From positions 1,612,001 through 1,676,000 of the forward strand of contig NZ_JACHCL010000001.1 in NCBI RefSeq assembly GCF_014200725.1: DNA of 64,000 nucleotides. The letters run 5' to 3'. The stretch comes from Janthinobacterium silvisoli (GTDB lineage: Bacteria; Pseudomonadota; Gammaproteobacteria; Burkholderiales; Burkholderiaceae_D). A program made the position numbers and the translations under genes. The notes under the pieces are model-generated. The model was not told where the DNA came from. It saw only the letters and a list, made by a program, of their open reading frames with translations, and did no database searches. Positions 45,501-53,715 of this stretch are shown in pieces (the first letter of the stretch is position 1; each line of letters begins with the position of its first letter).

Positions 45501-46460
45501 CTATTCCAGCGGCAGCATGCCGGCCGCCGCCAGTTCGCGGTCCCATGGGGGCACGGGCTGGTATTCGGCCACCAGGAAATCGATCAGCGCGCGCACCTTG
45601 GGCGACAGCTGGCGGCTGGCCGGGTACAGGGCGCTTAAATGATTGAGCGGCAGCGACCAGCCGGGCAGCACGGGCAGCAAACTGCCATCGAGCAGATTGC
45701 GCCAGGCCAGGAAGGTGGTGCTGTAGACGATGCCCAGCCCACGCTGCGCCGCCTGGTGCAACACCAGGCCATTGTTGGCCGTAAAACCGGCTTGCACGCG
45801 CACGCTGGTCTCCTCGCTTTGCCCCTCATGCACGCGCCGGAAGTGCCAGTTGGTGCCATCGGTCAGGTGGCTGAAATGCAGGCACTGATGGCGCAGCAAG
45901 TCTTGCGGCACTTGCGGCACGCCCCATTGCGCCAGGTAGGCGGGGCTGGCGCACAGCACGCCCCGGCACGGCGCCAGAGGGCGCATCGCCAGCGCGCTGC
46001 TGTCCGGGATGCCGCCGACCCGTATCGTCAGATCGAAGCCATGGCGTATCGGGTCGAGCAGCGCATCGTCGACAAACAGCTCGGCCTGCACCTGCGGATG
46101 CAGCAAACTGAAACGGGCGACGGCGTCGGCCAGCCAGGCGCTGCCAAAACTCGATGGCGCCTGGATGCGCAGCGGCCCGGCCAGTTCGGCGCCTGCCTGC
46201 GCCACATGCGCCACCATACGCGCCGCTTCCTGCGCCTGGCTGACGGTGGCCATGCACGGCGCCAGGTAGGCGCGGCCCGCATCCGTCAAGCTCACTTCGC
46301 GCGTGGAGCGGTGCAGCAGGCGCGCATTCAGCCGCTCTTCGAGCTGCATGATGGTCTTGCTGACCATGGCGCGCGTCAGGCCCAGGCGCTGGCCGGCAGC
46401 CGTAAAGCTGCGCTGGCGGGCCACCTCCACAAATACTTCCATCGCGCGTAATTGATCCAT
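45501..46460 (-). CDS. LysR-family regulator
   Basis: A 319-residue LysR protein. The winged helix is MDQLRAMEVFVEVARQRSFT and TRAMVSKTIMQLEERLNARL, and the effector domain starts at ~90 (LAGPLRIQAPSSFGSAWLAD; IRHGFDLTIRVGGIPDSSAL). A perfect 8-bp inverted repeat lies five bases upstream of its start, in the 110-base divergent gap with the dioxygenase gene, so the dioxygenase-isomerase operon is its likely target. poxB downstream on the same strand may be read through from it. The effector is unknown. Confidence 0.9.
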   Translation of the reverse strand: MDQLRAMEVFVEVARQRSFTAAGQRLGLTRAMVSKTIMQLEERLNARLLHRSTREVSLTDAGRAYLAPCMATVSQAQEAARMVAHVAQAGAELAGPLRIQAPSSFGSAWLADAVARFSLLHPQVQAELFVDDALLDPIRHGFDLTIRVGGIPDSSALAMRPLAPCRGVLCASPAYLAQWGVPQVPQDLLRHQCLHFSHLTDGTNWHFRRVHEGQSEETSVRVQAGFTANNGLVLHQAAQRGLGIVYSTTFLAWRNLLDGSLLPVLPGWSLPLNHLSALYPASRQLSPKVRALIDFLVAEYQPVPPWDRELAAAGMLPLE

Positions 46461-46465
46461 GATAA

Positions 46466-46492
46466 AGATTGTCTTCGCTTCGGCGACAATCT
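46466..46492. promoter_or_regulatory. LysR operator before the dioxygenase operon
   Basis: AGATTGTC-N11-GACAATCT is a perfect 8-bp inverted repeat with the 11-base centre typical of LysR recognition boxes. It is five bases before the LysR start and 78 before the dioxygenase ATG. Confidence 0.6.
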
Positions 46493-46570
46493 GTCAACCG
46501 CCGCATGATTGTTTGGCGGGCCATCGCATCCTACAATGGCGTCTTCTATCTATCCTTCGGAGCCGCCGCC

Positions 46571-47410
46571 ATGCTGACAACTGCACAACAAGAACAATAT
46601 CAACGCGATGGCTACATCATCCTGCCCGGTTTCAAGGGCGCTGAAGAGATCGCCGCCCTGCGCGCGCGCGCCGAACAGATTGTCAACGAATTCGATCCTA
46701 GCCTGAGCCAGTCCATCTTCACCACGCGCGACCAGGCCAAGAACACCAACGATTATTTCCTCTCGTCCGACAACACCATCCGCTGCTTTTTCGAAGAAGA
46801 AGCGTTCGGCCCGGACGGCCAGCTGAAACAGGCCAAGTCCCTGTCGATCAACAAGATCGGCCACGCCATGCATGATCTGGACCCGGTCTTCCGCAGCTTT
46901 TCCAGCGACCCGAAACTGGCTGAAGTGGCGCGCGACCTGGGCCTGGCCGAGGCACAGGTATGGCAATCGATGTATATCTTCAAACAGCCAGGCATCGGCG
47001 GCGAAGTACGCTGGCACCAGGACGCCACTTATTTTGAAACCACGCCGATCAGCGTGACCACCTTCTGGTTCGCGCTGGAAGACGCGACCCTGGAAAACGG
47101 CTGCCTGTGGGCCGAACCGGGCGGCCACCGCGGCCCGCTGCGCGAACGCTTCCTGCGCGATGGCGACCAGGTACGCGTAGAAAAACTCGACGCCACGCCA
47201 TGGCCAGACGACAGCACGGCCGTGCCGCTGGAAGTGAAAGCCGGCGCGCTGGTCTGCTTCCACGGCTTGCTGCCGCACTACAGCGCGCCGAACCGCTCGC
47301 CGGTCTCGCGCCACGCCTACACCCTGCACGCCACCGATGGCCAGACCGAATACGCCAAACACAATTGGATACAGCGCGACGCGTCGTTCCCGGTGCGGGG
47401 CTTCGTCTGA
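46571..47410 (+). CDS. Phytanoyl-CoA dioxygenase (PhyH) family protein
   Basis: A 279-residue Fe(II)/2-oxoglutarate oxygenase. The facial triad is visible as VRWHQDATYF (His-x-Asp) and the later His of FHGLLPHYSAPNRS, with the 2-oxoglutarate Arg probably in the following SRHAYTLHATD. LSINKIGHAMHDLDPVF and NTIRCFFEEEAF are family features of PhyH proteins that hydroxylate small carboxylates or CoA esters. The ATG at 46571 begins MLTTAQQEQYQRDGY, the normal family start; the open frame above overlaps the LysR operator. It overlaps the isomerase gene by one base (TGATG). Substrate unknown. Confidence 0.88.
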   Translation: MLTTAQQEQYQRDGYIILPGFKGAEEIAALRARAEQIVNEFDPSLSQSIFTTRDQAKNTNDYFLSSDNTIRCFFEEEAFGPDGQLKQAKSLSINKIGHAMHDLDPVFRSFSSDPKLAEVARDLGLAEAQVWQSMYIFKQPGIGGEVRWHQDATYFETTPISVTTFWFALEDATLENGCLWAEPGGHRGPLRERFLRDGDQVRVEKLDATPWPDDSTAVPLEVKAGALVCFHGLLPHYSAPNRSPVSRHAYTLHATDGQTEYAKHNWIQRDASFPVRGFV

Positions 47411-48231
47411 TGCGCATCCAGGTATTTGCCGCCCACTGGGGTAATAACGAACTGGCGCCGCAAGTGTTCATCGACAAGGTGCTGGCGGCTGGTTTCGATG
47501 GCATCGAAATGTCGCTGCCGCTGGACGTGGCCCTGCGCGAAGAATGGACCAGCCGCATCGCCGACGCCGGCCTGGCACTGATCGCCGCGCAATGGGAAAC
47601 TGTGTTCCACAGCGGTTTTGATGCGCACCGCGCGGCCCTGGCCGAACTGCTGGACAACGCTTGCCAGGTCCGTCCCGTGCTGGTCAACACACACACGGGC
47701 AAGGATTTTTATACGCAGGCGCAAAACGCCGAACTGATAGCCCTGGCCGCTGCCATCTCGGCCAGACACGGCGTGCCCATCGTGCATGAAATCCACCGTA
47801 GCCGCTTCAGCGGCCACCCGATGCTGCTGCTGCCGTATCTGGCGCAGTTTCCCGAGCTGCCGCTGACGGCCGATCTGTCGCACTGGTGCTGCGCCTGCGA
47901 GTCCTTGCTGGAAGACCAGCCGCAGACGCTGGCGCAAGTGCTGCCGCTGGTGCGCCATATCCACGCACGCGTAGGCCACTCGCAAGGGCCGCAAGTGGCC
48001 GACTTCCGTGCACCGGAAGCCAAGCCCGCACTGGACGCCCACCTGGCCTGGTGGGATGCCGTGGTGGCGCTGCGCCGCGCGGCCGGCGCCAAACGCATGA
48101 CGTTCACGCCGGAATTCGGCCCCGCACCGTATCTGCAAACCTTGCCTTACACGCAGCAGCCGGTGGCCGATGCGTGGGAACAGAACGTGGCCATGCTGCA
48201 GCTGCTGCGCCAGCGTTATGCCGAAGGCTAG
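47410..48231 (+). CDS. Sugar phosphate isomerase/epimerase family protein (AP-endonuclease-2 type TIM barrel)
   Basis: A 273-residue TIM-barrel protein of the xylose-isomerase-like superfamily. It has VFAAHWGNNELAPQVFIDKV at the N-terminus, FDGIEMSLPL (strand 2 Glu), LVNTHTGKDF, IVHEIHRSRFSGHP (metal Glu and His), LTADLSHWCCACES (metal Asp and His), HIHARVGHSQGPQ and FTPEFGPAPYL (last Glu), i.e. a full metal site. The substrate is probably a polyol or keto sugar. It overlaps the PhyH gene by one base, so the two enzymes likely act in one catabolic path controlled by the LysR at 45501. Which compound they handle cannot be told. Confidence 0.87.
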   Translation: MRIQVFAAHWGNNELAPQVFIDKVLAAGFDGIEMSLPLDVALREEWTSRIADAGLALIAAQWETVFHSGFDAHRAALAELLDNACQVRPVLVNTHTGKDFYTQAQNAELIALAAAISARHGVPIVHEIHRSRFSGHPMLLLPYLAQFPELPLTADLSHWCCACESLLEDQPQTLAQVLPLVRHIHARVGHSQGPQVADFRAPEAKPALDAHLAWWDAVVALRRAAGAKRMTFTPEFGPAPYLQTLPYTQQPVADAWEQNVAMLQLLRQRYAEG

Positions 48232-49151
48232 ACAATATCGGGCTGTACAAAGTCGCTTCGAATGAAATCAATAAAGGCACGCAGAGGCGCCGGCAGGTGC
48301 CGCCGGCCCGAGTAATATAAAAACGGGCCGGGAAAGCGCAGCCACCAGTCTTCCAGCACCGGCTGCAACTGGCCCGCATCGATAGTCGGTTGCAGCCACT
48401 CTTCAAACAGATAGATCAGGCCATGGCCTGCCACGGCAATGCTGACCGCCAGGTCGGAAGCCGTCGGCGTAATAATCAGGGGGCCACTCGGCTCGATACT
48501 GACTTTCTGCCCATCACGTTCAAACTCCCACGGCGGGATGGCGCCACTGAGAAATTTGCCCAGCAAGCAGGCATGTTGCAGCAGATCGCGCGGATGGGTG
48601 GGCACGCCGTGCCGGGCCAGGTAAGACGGCGCCCCGGCCACCGCGAAGCGCTGCGTGCGCGGGCCGATCGGTACCGCTATCATGTCCTGCTCCAGCCTCT
48701 CGCCATAACGGATACCGGCATCGCAGCCACTGGCGACGACATCGACAAAATTATTATCGACCACCAGGTCAAGCACGATGTGCGGATACGCACGCAGGAA
48801 CTGGTCAACCATGGGCTGCAAAAAAAACATCGCTGCGCTGACCGGCACGTTCAGCCGCAAGGTGCCACGCGGACTGTCTCGCAAATCGTTCAATACATCG
48901 AGCGCGCTGGCCACCTCGCCCAGGGCTGGACGCAAACGGCTCAGCAAAAGCGCGCCGGCCTCGGTCGGTGTCACGCTGCGGGTAGTGCGTTCAAGCAGGC
49001 GTATGCCCAGTTGCTGCTCCAGGCGGCGCACGGCCTCGCTGATCGCCGAAGCGGACTGACCGCTGGCACGCCCAGCCTGGCGAAATCCCTTGTATTGCGC
49101 CACCAGCGCAAAGGTCGACAAGTCGGCCATGGAAGGGGGAATTTGGCTCAT
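48228..49151 (-). CDS. LysR-family regulator
   Basis: A 307-residue LysR protein. Winged helix: DLSTFALVAQYKGFRQAGRA and SASAISEAVRRLEQQLGIRL; effector domain from ~90 (PRGTLRLNVPVSAAMFFLQP; VVASGCDAGIRYGERLEQDM). Three in-frame starts exist; the ATG at 49151 has AAGGAA nine bases upstream, better than the one at 49160, where it is only two bases away. The gene is divergent from a YdbC-like reductase, a layout typical for control of that gene. Its stop overlaps the stop of the convergent isomerase gene. Confidence 0.88.
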   Translation of the reverse strand: MSQIPPSMADLSTFALVAQYKGFRQAGRASGQSASAISEAVRRLEQQLGIRLLERTTRSVTPTEAGALLLSRLRPALGEVASALDVLNDLRDSPRGTLRLNVPVSAAMFFLQPMVDQFLRAYPHIVLDLVVDNNFVDVVASGCDAGIRYGERLEQDMIAVPIGPRTQRFAVAGAPSYLARHGVPTHPRDLLQHACLLGKFLSGAIPPWEFERDGQKVSIEPSGPLIITPTASDLAVSIAVAGHGLIYLFEEWLQPTIDAGQLQPVLEDWWLRFPGPFLYYSGRRHLPAPLRAFIDFIRSDFVQPDIV

Positions 49152-49176
49152 CGCAGTCATTTCCTTGTCTACGCAT

Positions 49177-49202
49177 TGTGCGGAATTTAGCACAGCCTGT
49201 GC
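49177..49202. promoter_or_regulatory. Candidate LysR operator with three half-sites
   Basis: TGTGC-N8-GCACA (49177-49194) overlaps GCACAG-C-CTGTGC (49190-49202), giving three alternating half-sites 26 bases upstream of the LysR start in the divergent gap with the reductase. Confidence 0.45.
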
Positions 49203-49309
49203 ATGATTGACCCGATTATCACACGATGCGGACAGCGCTACCATGTGTTAATGCAGATGCGGCATCCTTCCGGATGGACGTGATCTCTGCCACACCACCA
49301 GGAGCTTAC

Positions 49310-50176
49310 ATGCGCGCTTACTCACCCGCTCAACACCAATTCACGCCCGTCGCTTGCGATATCGCTTTTAACCGTATCGGCTACGGCGCCATGCAACTGG
49401 CCGGCCCGCACGTATGGGGACCGCCCAAGGATCGTGCCGCCGCTGTTGCTGTACTGCGCGAAGCCATCGAACTGGGCGTCAACCATATCGACACCTCGGA
49501 CTTTTACGGCCCGCACGTCACCAATCAGATCATCCGCGAGGCGCTGCACCCGTACCGCGACGATTTGACCATCGTTACCAAGATCGGCTTTATGCGCGGC
49601 GCCGACCAGTCCTGGCTACCGGCAGCATCCAAACAGCAGTTGCGCAATGCCGTACACGACAACTTGCGTAACCTGGGCCTCGATACGCTCGACGTGGTCA
49701 ATCTACGCGCTCCCGGCATCGCTGGCGCCGATGGTTCGTCGATCGCAGAACCTTTATCCACGCTGATACAGCTGCAGCAAGAAGGGCTGGTACGCCATAT
49801 CGGCCTGTCCAACGTCGATGCGAGGCAGGTGGCCGAGGCGCAGGAGATGACCCGCATCGTATGCGTGCAAAATCATTACAATATGGCACACCGTGAAGAT
49901 GATGCGCTGATCGACACGCTGGCCACACAAGGCATCGCCTACGTGCCATTTTTTCCACTCGGTGGCTACACGCCGCTGCAGTCCGGCACCCTGACACAGG
50001 TGGCGGACGCACTGCAGGCCACGCCAATGCAGGTAGCGCTGGCATGGCTGCTGCAGCGTGCGCCAAACATGCTGGTGATTCCAGGCACATCGTCGGTGGC
50101 GCATCTGCGCGAGAACATCGCCTCTGGCGCCCTGCAGCTTGATGTGGAGACATTGAAGGCGCTCGACACCTTATAG
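49310..50176 (+). CDS. Aldo/keto reductase, YdbC-like
   Basis: A 288-residue NADPH-dependent TIM-barrel oxidoreductase very close to E. coli YdbC as I remember it: RIGYGAMQLAGPHVWGPPKD, GVNHIDTSDFYGPHVTNQII, HDNLRNLGLDTLDVVNLR, CVQNHYNMAHREDDALIDTL and PFFPLGGYTPLQSGTL. Tetrad residues Asp, Tyr (DTSDFYG) and Lys (VTKIGF) are kept, but the usual catalytic His position reads VVNLR, as in YdbC. GGAGC precedes the ATG, and an upstream in-frame start is not supported. It is divergent from the LysR at 48228. The natural substrate is unclear; pyridoxal-type aldehydes are possible. Confidence 0.9.
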   Translation: MRAYSPAQHQFTPVACDIAFNRIGYGAMQLAGPHVWGPPKDRAAAVAVLREAIELGVNHIDTSDFYGPHVTNQIIREALHPYRDDLTIVTKIGFMRGADQSWLPAASKQQLRNAVHDNLRNLGLDTLDVVNLRAPGIAGADGSSIAEPLSTLIQLQQEGLVRHIGLSNVDARQVAEAQEMTRIVCVQNHYNMAHREDDALIDTLATQGIAYVPFFPLGGYTPLQSGTLTQVADALQATPMQVALAWLLQRAPNMLVIPGTSSVAHLRENIASGALQLDVETLKALDTL

Positions 50177-50229
50177 ACGATATTGGGAGCTCGCTTGCAA
50201 TCAAATAGCGCACTATATATACTGGGAAC

Positions 50230-50691
50230 ATGGATACCACCACCGCCCCCAATCCCCTGCACCAGGTACCGCGCCTGGACAATCAGCTGTGCTTCGCCCT
50301 GTATTCGACCTCGCTGGCCATGAACAAGCTCTACCGCAAACTCTTGCGCAAGCTGGGCCTGACGTATTCGCAATATCTGGTGATGATGGTGCTGTGGGAG
50401 CGCGACGGTTTGAGCGTTTCCGAGGTGGGCGAACGTTTGTTTCTCGATTCCGCCACCCTGACGCCCCTGCTCAAGCGCATGGAACAGGCGGGGCTGTTGC
50501 GCCGCGTGCGCGCCGCCAGCGACGAACGCCAGGTCATCATTTCGCTGACGGAACAGGGCGATCAATTGCGCGAACAGGCGGCCACCTTGCCGGAAGCCAT
50601 ATTGAACGCCAGCCACTGCAAGGTGGAGCAAGTTGTAGAAATGAAACAGCAACTCGATCTGCTGCGTGGAAATCTGATGAAAAGTGAGTAA
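50230..50691 (+). CDS. ohrR: MarR-family organic-peroxide sensor, OhrR-like (two-cysteine)
   Basis: A 153-residue MarR-type repressor. [20 protein letters not shown] contains the peroxide-sensing Cys (~21) in the family's typical place, and the winged helix is [20 protein letters not shown] and [20 protein letters not shown] second Cys near the C-terminus (NASHCKVEQ, ~128) fits the two-Cys OhrR type that forms a disulfide with the partner subunit. OhrR represses ohr until oxidised by organic hydroperoxide, but no ohr gene is present here; the target may be elsewhere. It stands alone between the reductase and the M1 peptidase. A long-range repeat GGCGCTTT..AAAGCGCC (50695-50769) may end its transcript. 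Confidence 0.85.
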   Translation: MDTTTAPNPLHQVPRLDNQLCFALYSTSLAMNKLYRKLLRKLGLTYSQYLVMMVLWERDGLSVSEVGERLFLDSATLTPLLKRMEQAGLLRRVRAASDERQVIISLTEQGDQLREQAATLPEAILNASHCKVEQVVEMKQQLDLLRGNLMKSE

Positions 50692-50857
50692 AACGGCGCT
50701 TTACCCAAGCAAAATCCGGTAGAGCAGCAACTCCACCATCGCTGGCGAAAGGTGCGAGGAAAAGCGCCTTTCTTTATTACAAATTGATAGTACAAGCACA
50801 TCACCCTGCGTTTAGAATAGTTGCCACTATTTCTTTATAACAACAATCAGGGTGAGT

Positions 50858-53230
50858 ATGCGTATCTCTTTCGGTCCAGTCGCCTGCCTGGCGCTTTGTT
50901 TCACCGTTTCCGCTTTTGCCGCCGAACCGTTCGACGACAAGTTCCGCCAGCTCGAAGAGCTGCTGCCCACCCCGAACACCTACCGCACCGCCTCTGGCGC
51001 ACCGGGCCACGCCTATTGGCAGCAGCGCGCCGACTATGTCATCCGCGCCAGCCTCGATGAAGCCAGGCGCGAAATCAATGGCAGCGGCACCGTCACCTAT
51101 CACAACCAGTCGCCCGACACGCTCAGCTATCTGTGGGTGCAGCTGGACCAGAATATCTACAAGCCCGATTCGGACGCGCGCCGCATGCTCACGGCACCAT
51201 CGCGCCAGGCCTGGGCCAAGACGGGTGAAGAGGGCATGAAATTCGAAGGCTTGCGCGGCATCCTGGCAGGACGCGAATTCCAGGGCGGCTTCAATATCCG
51301 TGCACTGAAAGGCGCCGATGGCCAGCCCCTGAAGTACGTGATCAACCGCACCATGATGCGCATCGATTTGCCGCAGCCATTGAAGCCGGGCCAGGACTTT
51401 GTATTCCAGATCGACTGGGATTACCGCATCAACGAACAGAAAGTGCTGGGCGGACGCTCCGGTTATGAATTCTTCGACGAAGACAAGAACGCTCTGTTCG
51501 AAGTGGCCCAATGGTTCCCGCGCATGGCAGCCTACTATGACGTGACCGGCTGGCAGCACAAGCAGTTTCTTGGCTCAGGTGAATTCACCCTGGAATTTGG
51601 CGACTACGACGTACAGCTGACGGTGCCGGCCGACCATATCGTCGCCGCCACGGGGGAGCTGCAAAATCCGCAGGACGTACTCTCCGCCGCGCAGCGCGAG
51701 CGCCTGGAAAAAGCCCGCACCAGCGACAAGCCCGTCATCATCGTCACGCAAAAGGAAGCGGAAGCAGCCGAAAAATCGGTCAGCCGGACACAAAAAACCT
51801 GGCACTTCAAGGCCAGCAATGTGCGCGACTTCGCCTGGGCCTCGAGCCGCAAGTTCATCTGGGATGCTCAAGGCTACAACAAGGGCGACAGCAAGCTGAT
51901 GGCCATGTCCTACTATCCGAAAGAGGGCAATCCGCTATGGGAAAAATACAGCACGCAAGCCATCGTGCATACCATCGAACAGTACAACAAGTACAGCATC
52001 GCCTACCCTTACCCGACGGCCATTTCCGTCAACGGCCCGGTGGGCGGCATGGAATACCCGATGATTTCGTTCAATGGCCCACGCCCCGTGAAAGACAAGA
52101 AGACGGGCGCCGTGAGCTATTCCAAGCGCACCAAATATGGCCTGATCGGCGTCATCATCCACGAGGTGGGGCATAACTACTACCCGATGATCATCAATTC
52201 GGATGAACGCCAGTGGACCTGGATGGATGAAGGCTTGAACACCTTCGTGCAATACCTGGCGCAGCAGGCATGGGAAGAAAACTACCCGGCTTCGCGCGGC
52301 GAGCCGCGCGAAATCGTCGACTACATGCGCAGCCGCGACCAGGTGCCCATCATGACCAATTCCGAATCCTTGCTCCAGTTCGGGAACAACGCCTACGCCA
52401 AGCCGGCGGCGGGCTTGAACATCCTGCGCGAAACCATCCTGGGACGCGAACTGTTCGACTACGCCTTCAAGGAATACGCTCAGCGCTGGAAGTTCAAGCG
52501 CCCCACGCCGGCCGACTTCTTCCGCACCATGGAAGACGCTTCCGGCACGGACCTGGACTGGTTCTGGCGCGGCTGGTTCTACACCACCGACCCGGTCGAC
52601 ATCAGCATCGACGGCATCACCGAGTACGGCGTGAGCAGCAAGAATCCGGAAGTGGAAAAAGCCTGGAAAAAGGCGCAGAAGGATGGCGCCCCCATCTCCG
52701 TCACGGACCGCAACAACAAGGGCATGCCGCGCCGCGTCGACGCGCATCCTGAGCTGAAGGATTTCTATAACGAACACGACGATTTCACCGTCACCAACAA
52801 GGACCGCAACGGCTACGCGGAAACAGCGGCAGCGCTGGAACCGTGGGAAAAGGACTTGCTGAAACAGGGCAAGCATCTGTACCTGGTCGACTTTTCCAAC
52901 CTGGGTGGCATGGTGATGCCGCTGATCCTGGAAATCGAACTGAAAAGCGGCAAAAAATACATCGAACGCGTGCCGGCCGAAGTATGGCGCTACACGCCGA
53001 AGAAAATCACCAAGATCATCGTCACCGATGAGCCGATGGTGGGACTGGTACAAGACCCGTACTGGGAAACGGCCGATATCGACACCAGCAACAACTCCTG
53101 GCCACGCAAGATCACGCCATCGCGACTGGAACTGTTCAAGAGCGAAAAATCGCCCAAGGATAACCTGATGCGCGACTACCAGACGCCACTCAAGGGCAAG
53201 AACAGCGCCGCCAAGGATGACGAGGCGTGA
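50858..53230 (+). CDS. Secreted M1-family metallopeptidase
   Basis: A 790-residue exported gluzincin. The signal peptide (ISFGPVACLALCFTVSAFAA) ends near residue 23. The N-terminal beta domain (VTYHNQSPDTLSYLWVQLDQ) is followed by GGMEYPM (GxMEN-like substrate motif) and the zinc site HEVGHNYYPMIINSDERQWT followed by WMDEGLNTF, i.e. HExxH-x18-E. The C-terminal part is the long M1 extension. It likely cleaves amino acids from peptides in the periplasm or at the outer membrane. ATG 50858 is preferred over GTG 50852 because of AGGGTG at proper spacing. It is first of a three-gene operon with DUF6702 and a TonB receptor. Confidence 0.9.
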   Translation: MRISFGPVACLALCFTVSAFAAEPFDDKFRQLEELLPTPNTYRTASGAPGHAYWQQRADYVIRASLDEARREINGSGTVTYHNQSPDTLSYLWVQLDQNIYKPDSDARRMLTAPSRQAWAKTGEEGMKFEGLRGILAGREFQGGFNIRALKGADGQPLKYVINRTMMRIDLPQPLKPGQDFVFQIDWDYRINEQKVLGGRSGYEFFDEDKNALFEVAQWFPRMAAYYDVTGWQHKQFLGSGEFTLEFGDYDVQLTVPADHIVAATGELQNPQDVLSAAQRERLEKARTSDKPVIIVTQKEAEAAEKSVSRTQKTWHFKASNVRDFAWASSRKFIWDAQGYNKGDSKLMAMSYYPKEGNPLWEKYSTQAIVHTIEQYNKYSIAYPYPTAISVNGPVGGMEYPMISFNGPRPVKDKKTGAVSYSKRTKYGLIGVIIHEVGHNYYPMIINSDERQWTWMDEGLNTFVQYLAQQAWEENYPASRGEPREIVDYMRSRDQVPIMTNSESLLQFGNNAYAKPAAGLNILRETILGRELFDYAFKEYAQRWKFKRPTPADFFRTMEDASGTDLDWFWRGWFYTTDPVDISIDGITEYGVSSKNPEVEKAWKKAQKDGAPISVTDRNNKGMPRRVDAHPELKDFYNEHDDFTVTNKDRNGYAETAAALEPWEKDLLKQGKHLYLVDFSNLGGMVMPLILEIELKSGKKYIERVPAEVWRYTPKKITKIIVTDEPMVGLVQDPYWETADIDTSNNSWPRKITPSRLELFKSEKSPKDNLMRDYQTPLKGKNSAAKDDEA

Positions 53231-53715
53231 GAAGCTGGCACAGTCTGGCGGCAGCCGTGCTGGCCGCCGTCAGCACGCTCGCCAGTGCCCATAACTACCA
53301 TATGGGTATCGCCGACGTCAGCTACAACGCCGTCACGGGCAGCACGGAAGTGGTCCACACCTACACGGGCCACGACGTGGAAGCGCTGCTGGCGAACCTG
53401 TATCAGCGCCAGTTCGACCTGGGCCAGGAAGACAGCGAAGCGGCCCTGCGCCGCTACGTGGACAAGCAGTTCTACATCACGGCGCCCGACGGCAAGCGCC
53501 TGCGCCTGAACTGGGTCGGCATCAAGGTCGATGCGGATAACGTGGTGATCTTCCAGGAGATCGAACACACGCGTCTGGCGCCCGCCACGCGCATCCACAA
53601 CCAGCTGCTGATCGACTTTTTACCGAGCCAGAAAAACACCCTCAACGTACAGGACAGCGGCGCCATCCAGACCCTGTTCTTCGACCATCAAAACACCGAA
53701 CTGCCGATCAAGTAA
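53227..53715 (+). CDS. DUF6702 family periplasmic protein
   Basis: A 162-residue secreted protein. The signal peptide (LAAAVLAAVSTLASA) leaves HNYHMGIADVSYN as the mature N-terminus, with two early histidines suited to metal binding. The remainder is a beta-rich domain (STEVVHTYTGHDVEALLANL; LRLNWVGIKVDADNVVIFQE; HNQLLIDFLPSQKNTLNV) matching DUF6702. The start is a GTG that overlaps the M1 peptidase stop (GTGA), and its stop overlaps the receptor ATG by one base. The function is unknown; the position between a peptidase and a receptor suggests a periplasmic partner of uptake. Confidence 0.8.
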   Translation: MRSWHSLAAAVLAAVSTLASAHNYHMGIADVSYNAVTGSTEVVHTYTGHDVEALLANLYQRQFDLGQEDSEAALRRYVDKQFYITAPDGKRLRLNWVGIKVDADNVVIFQEIEHTRLAPATRIHNQLLIDFLPSQKNTLNVQDSGAIQTLFFDHQNTELPIK

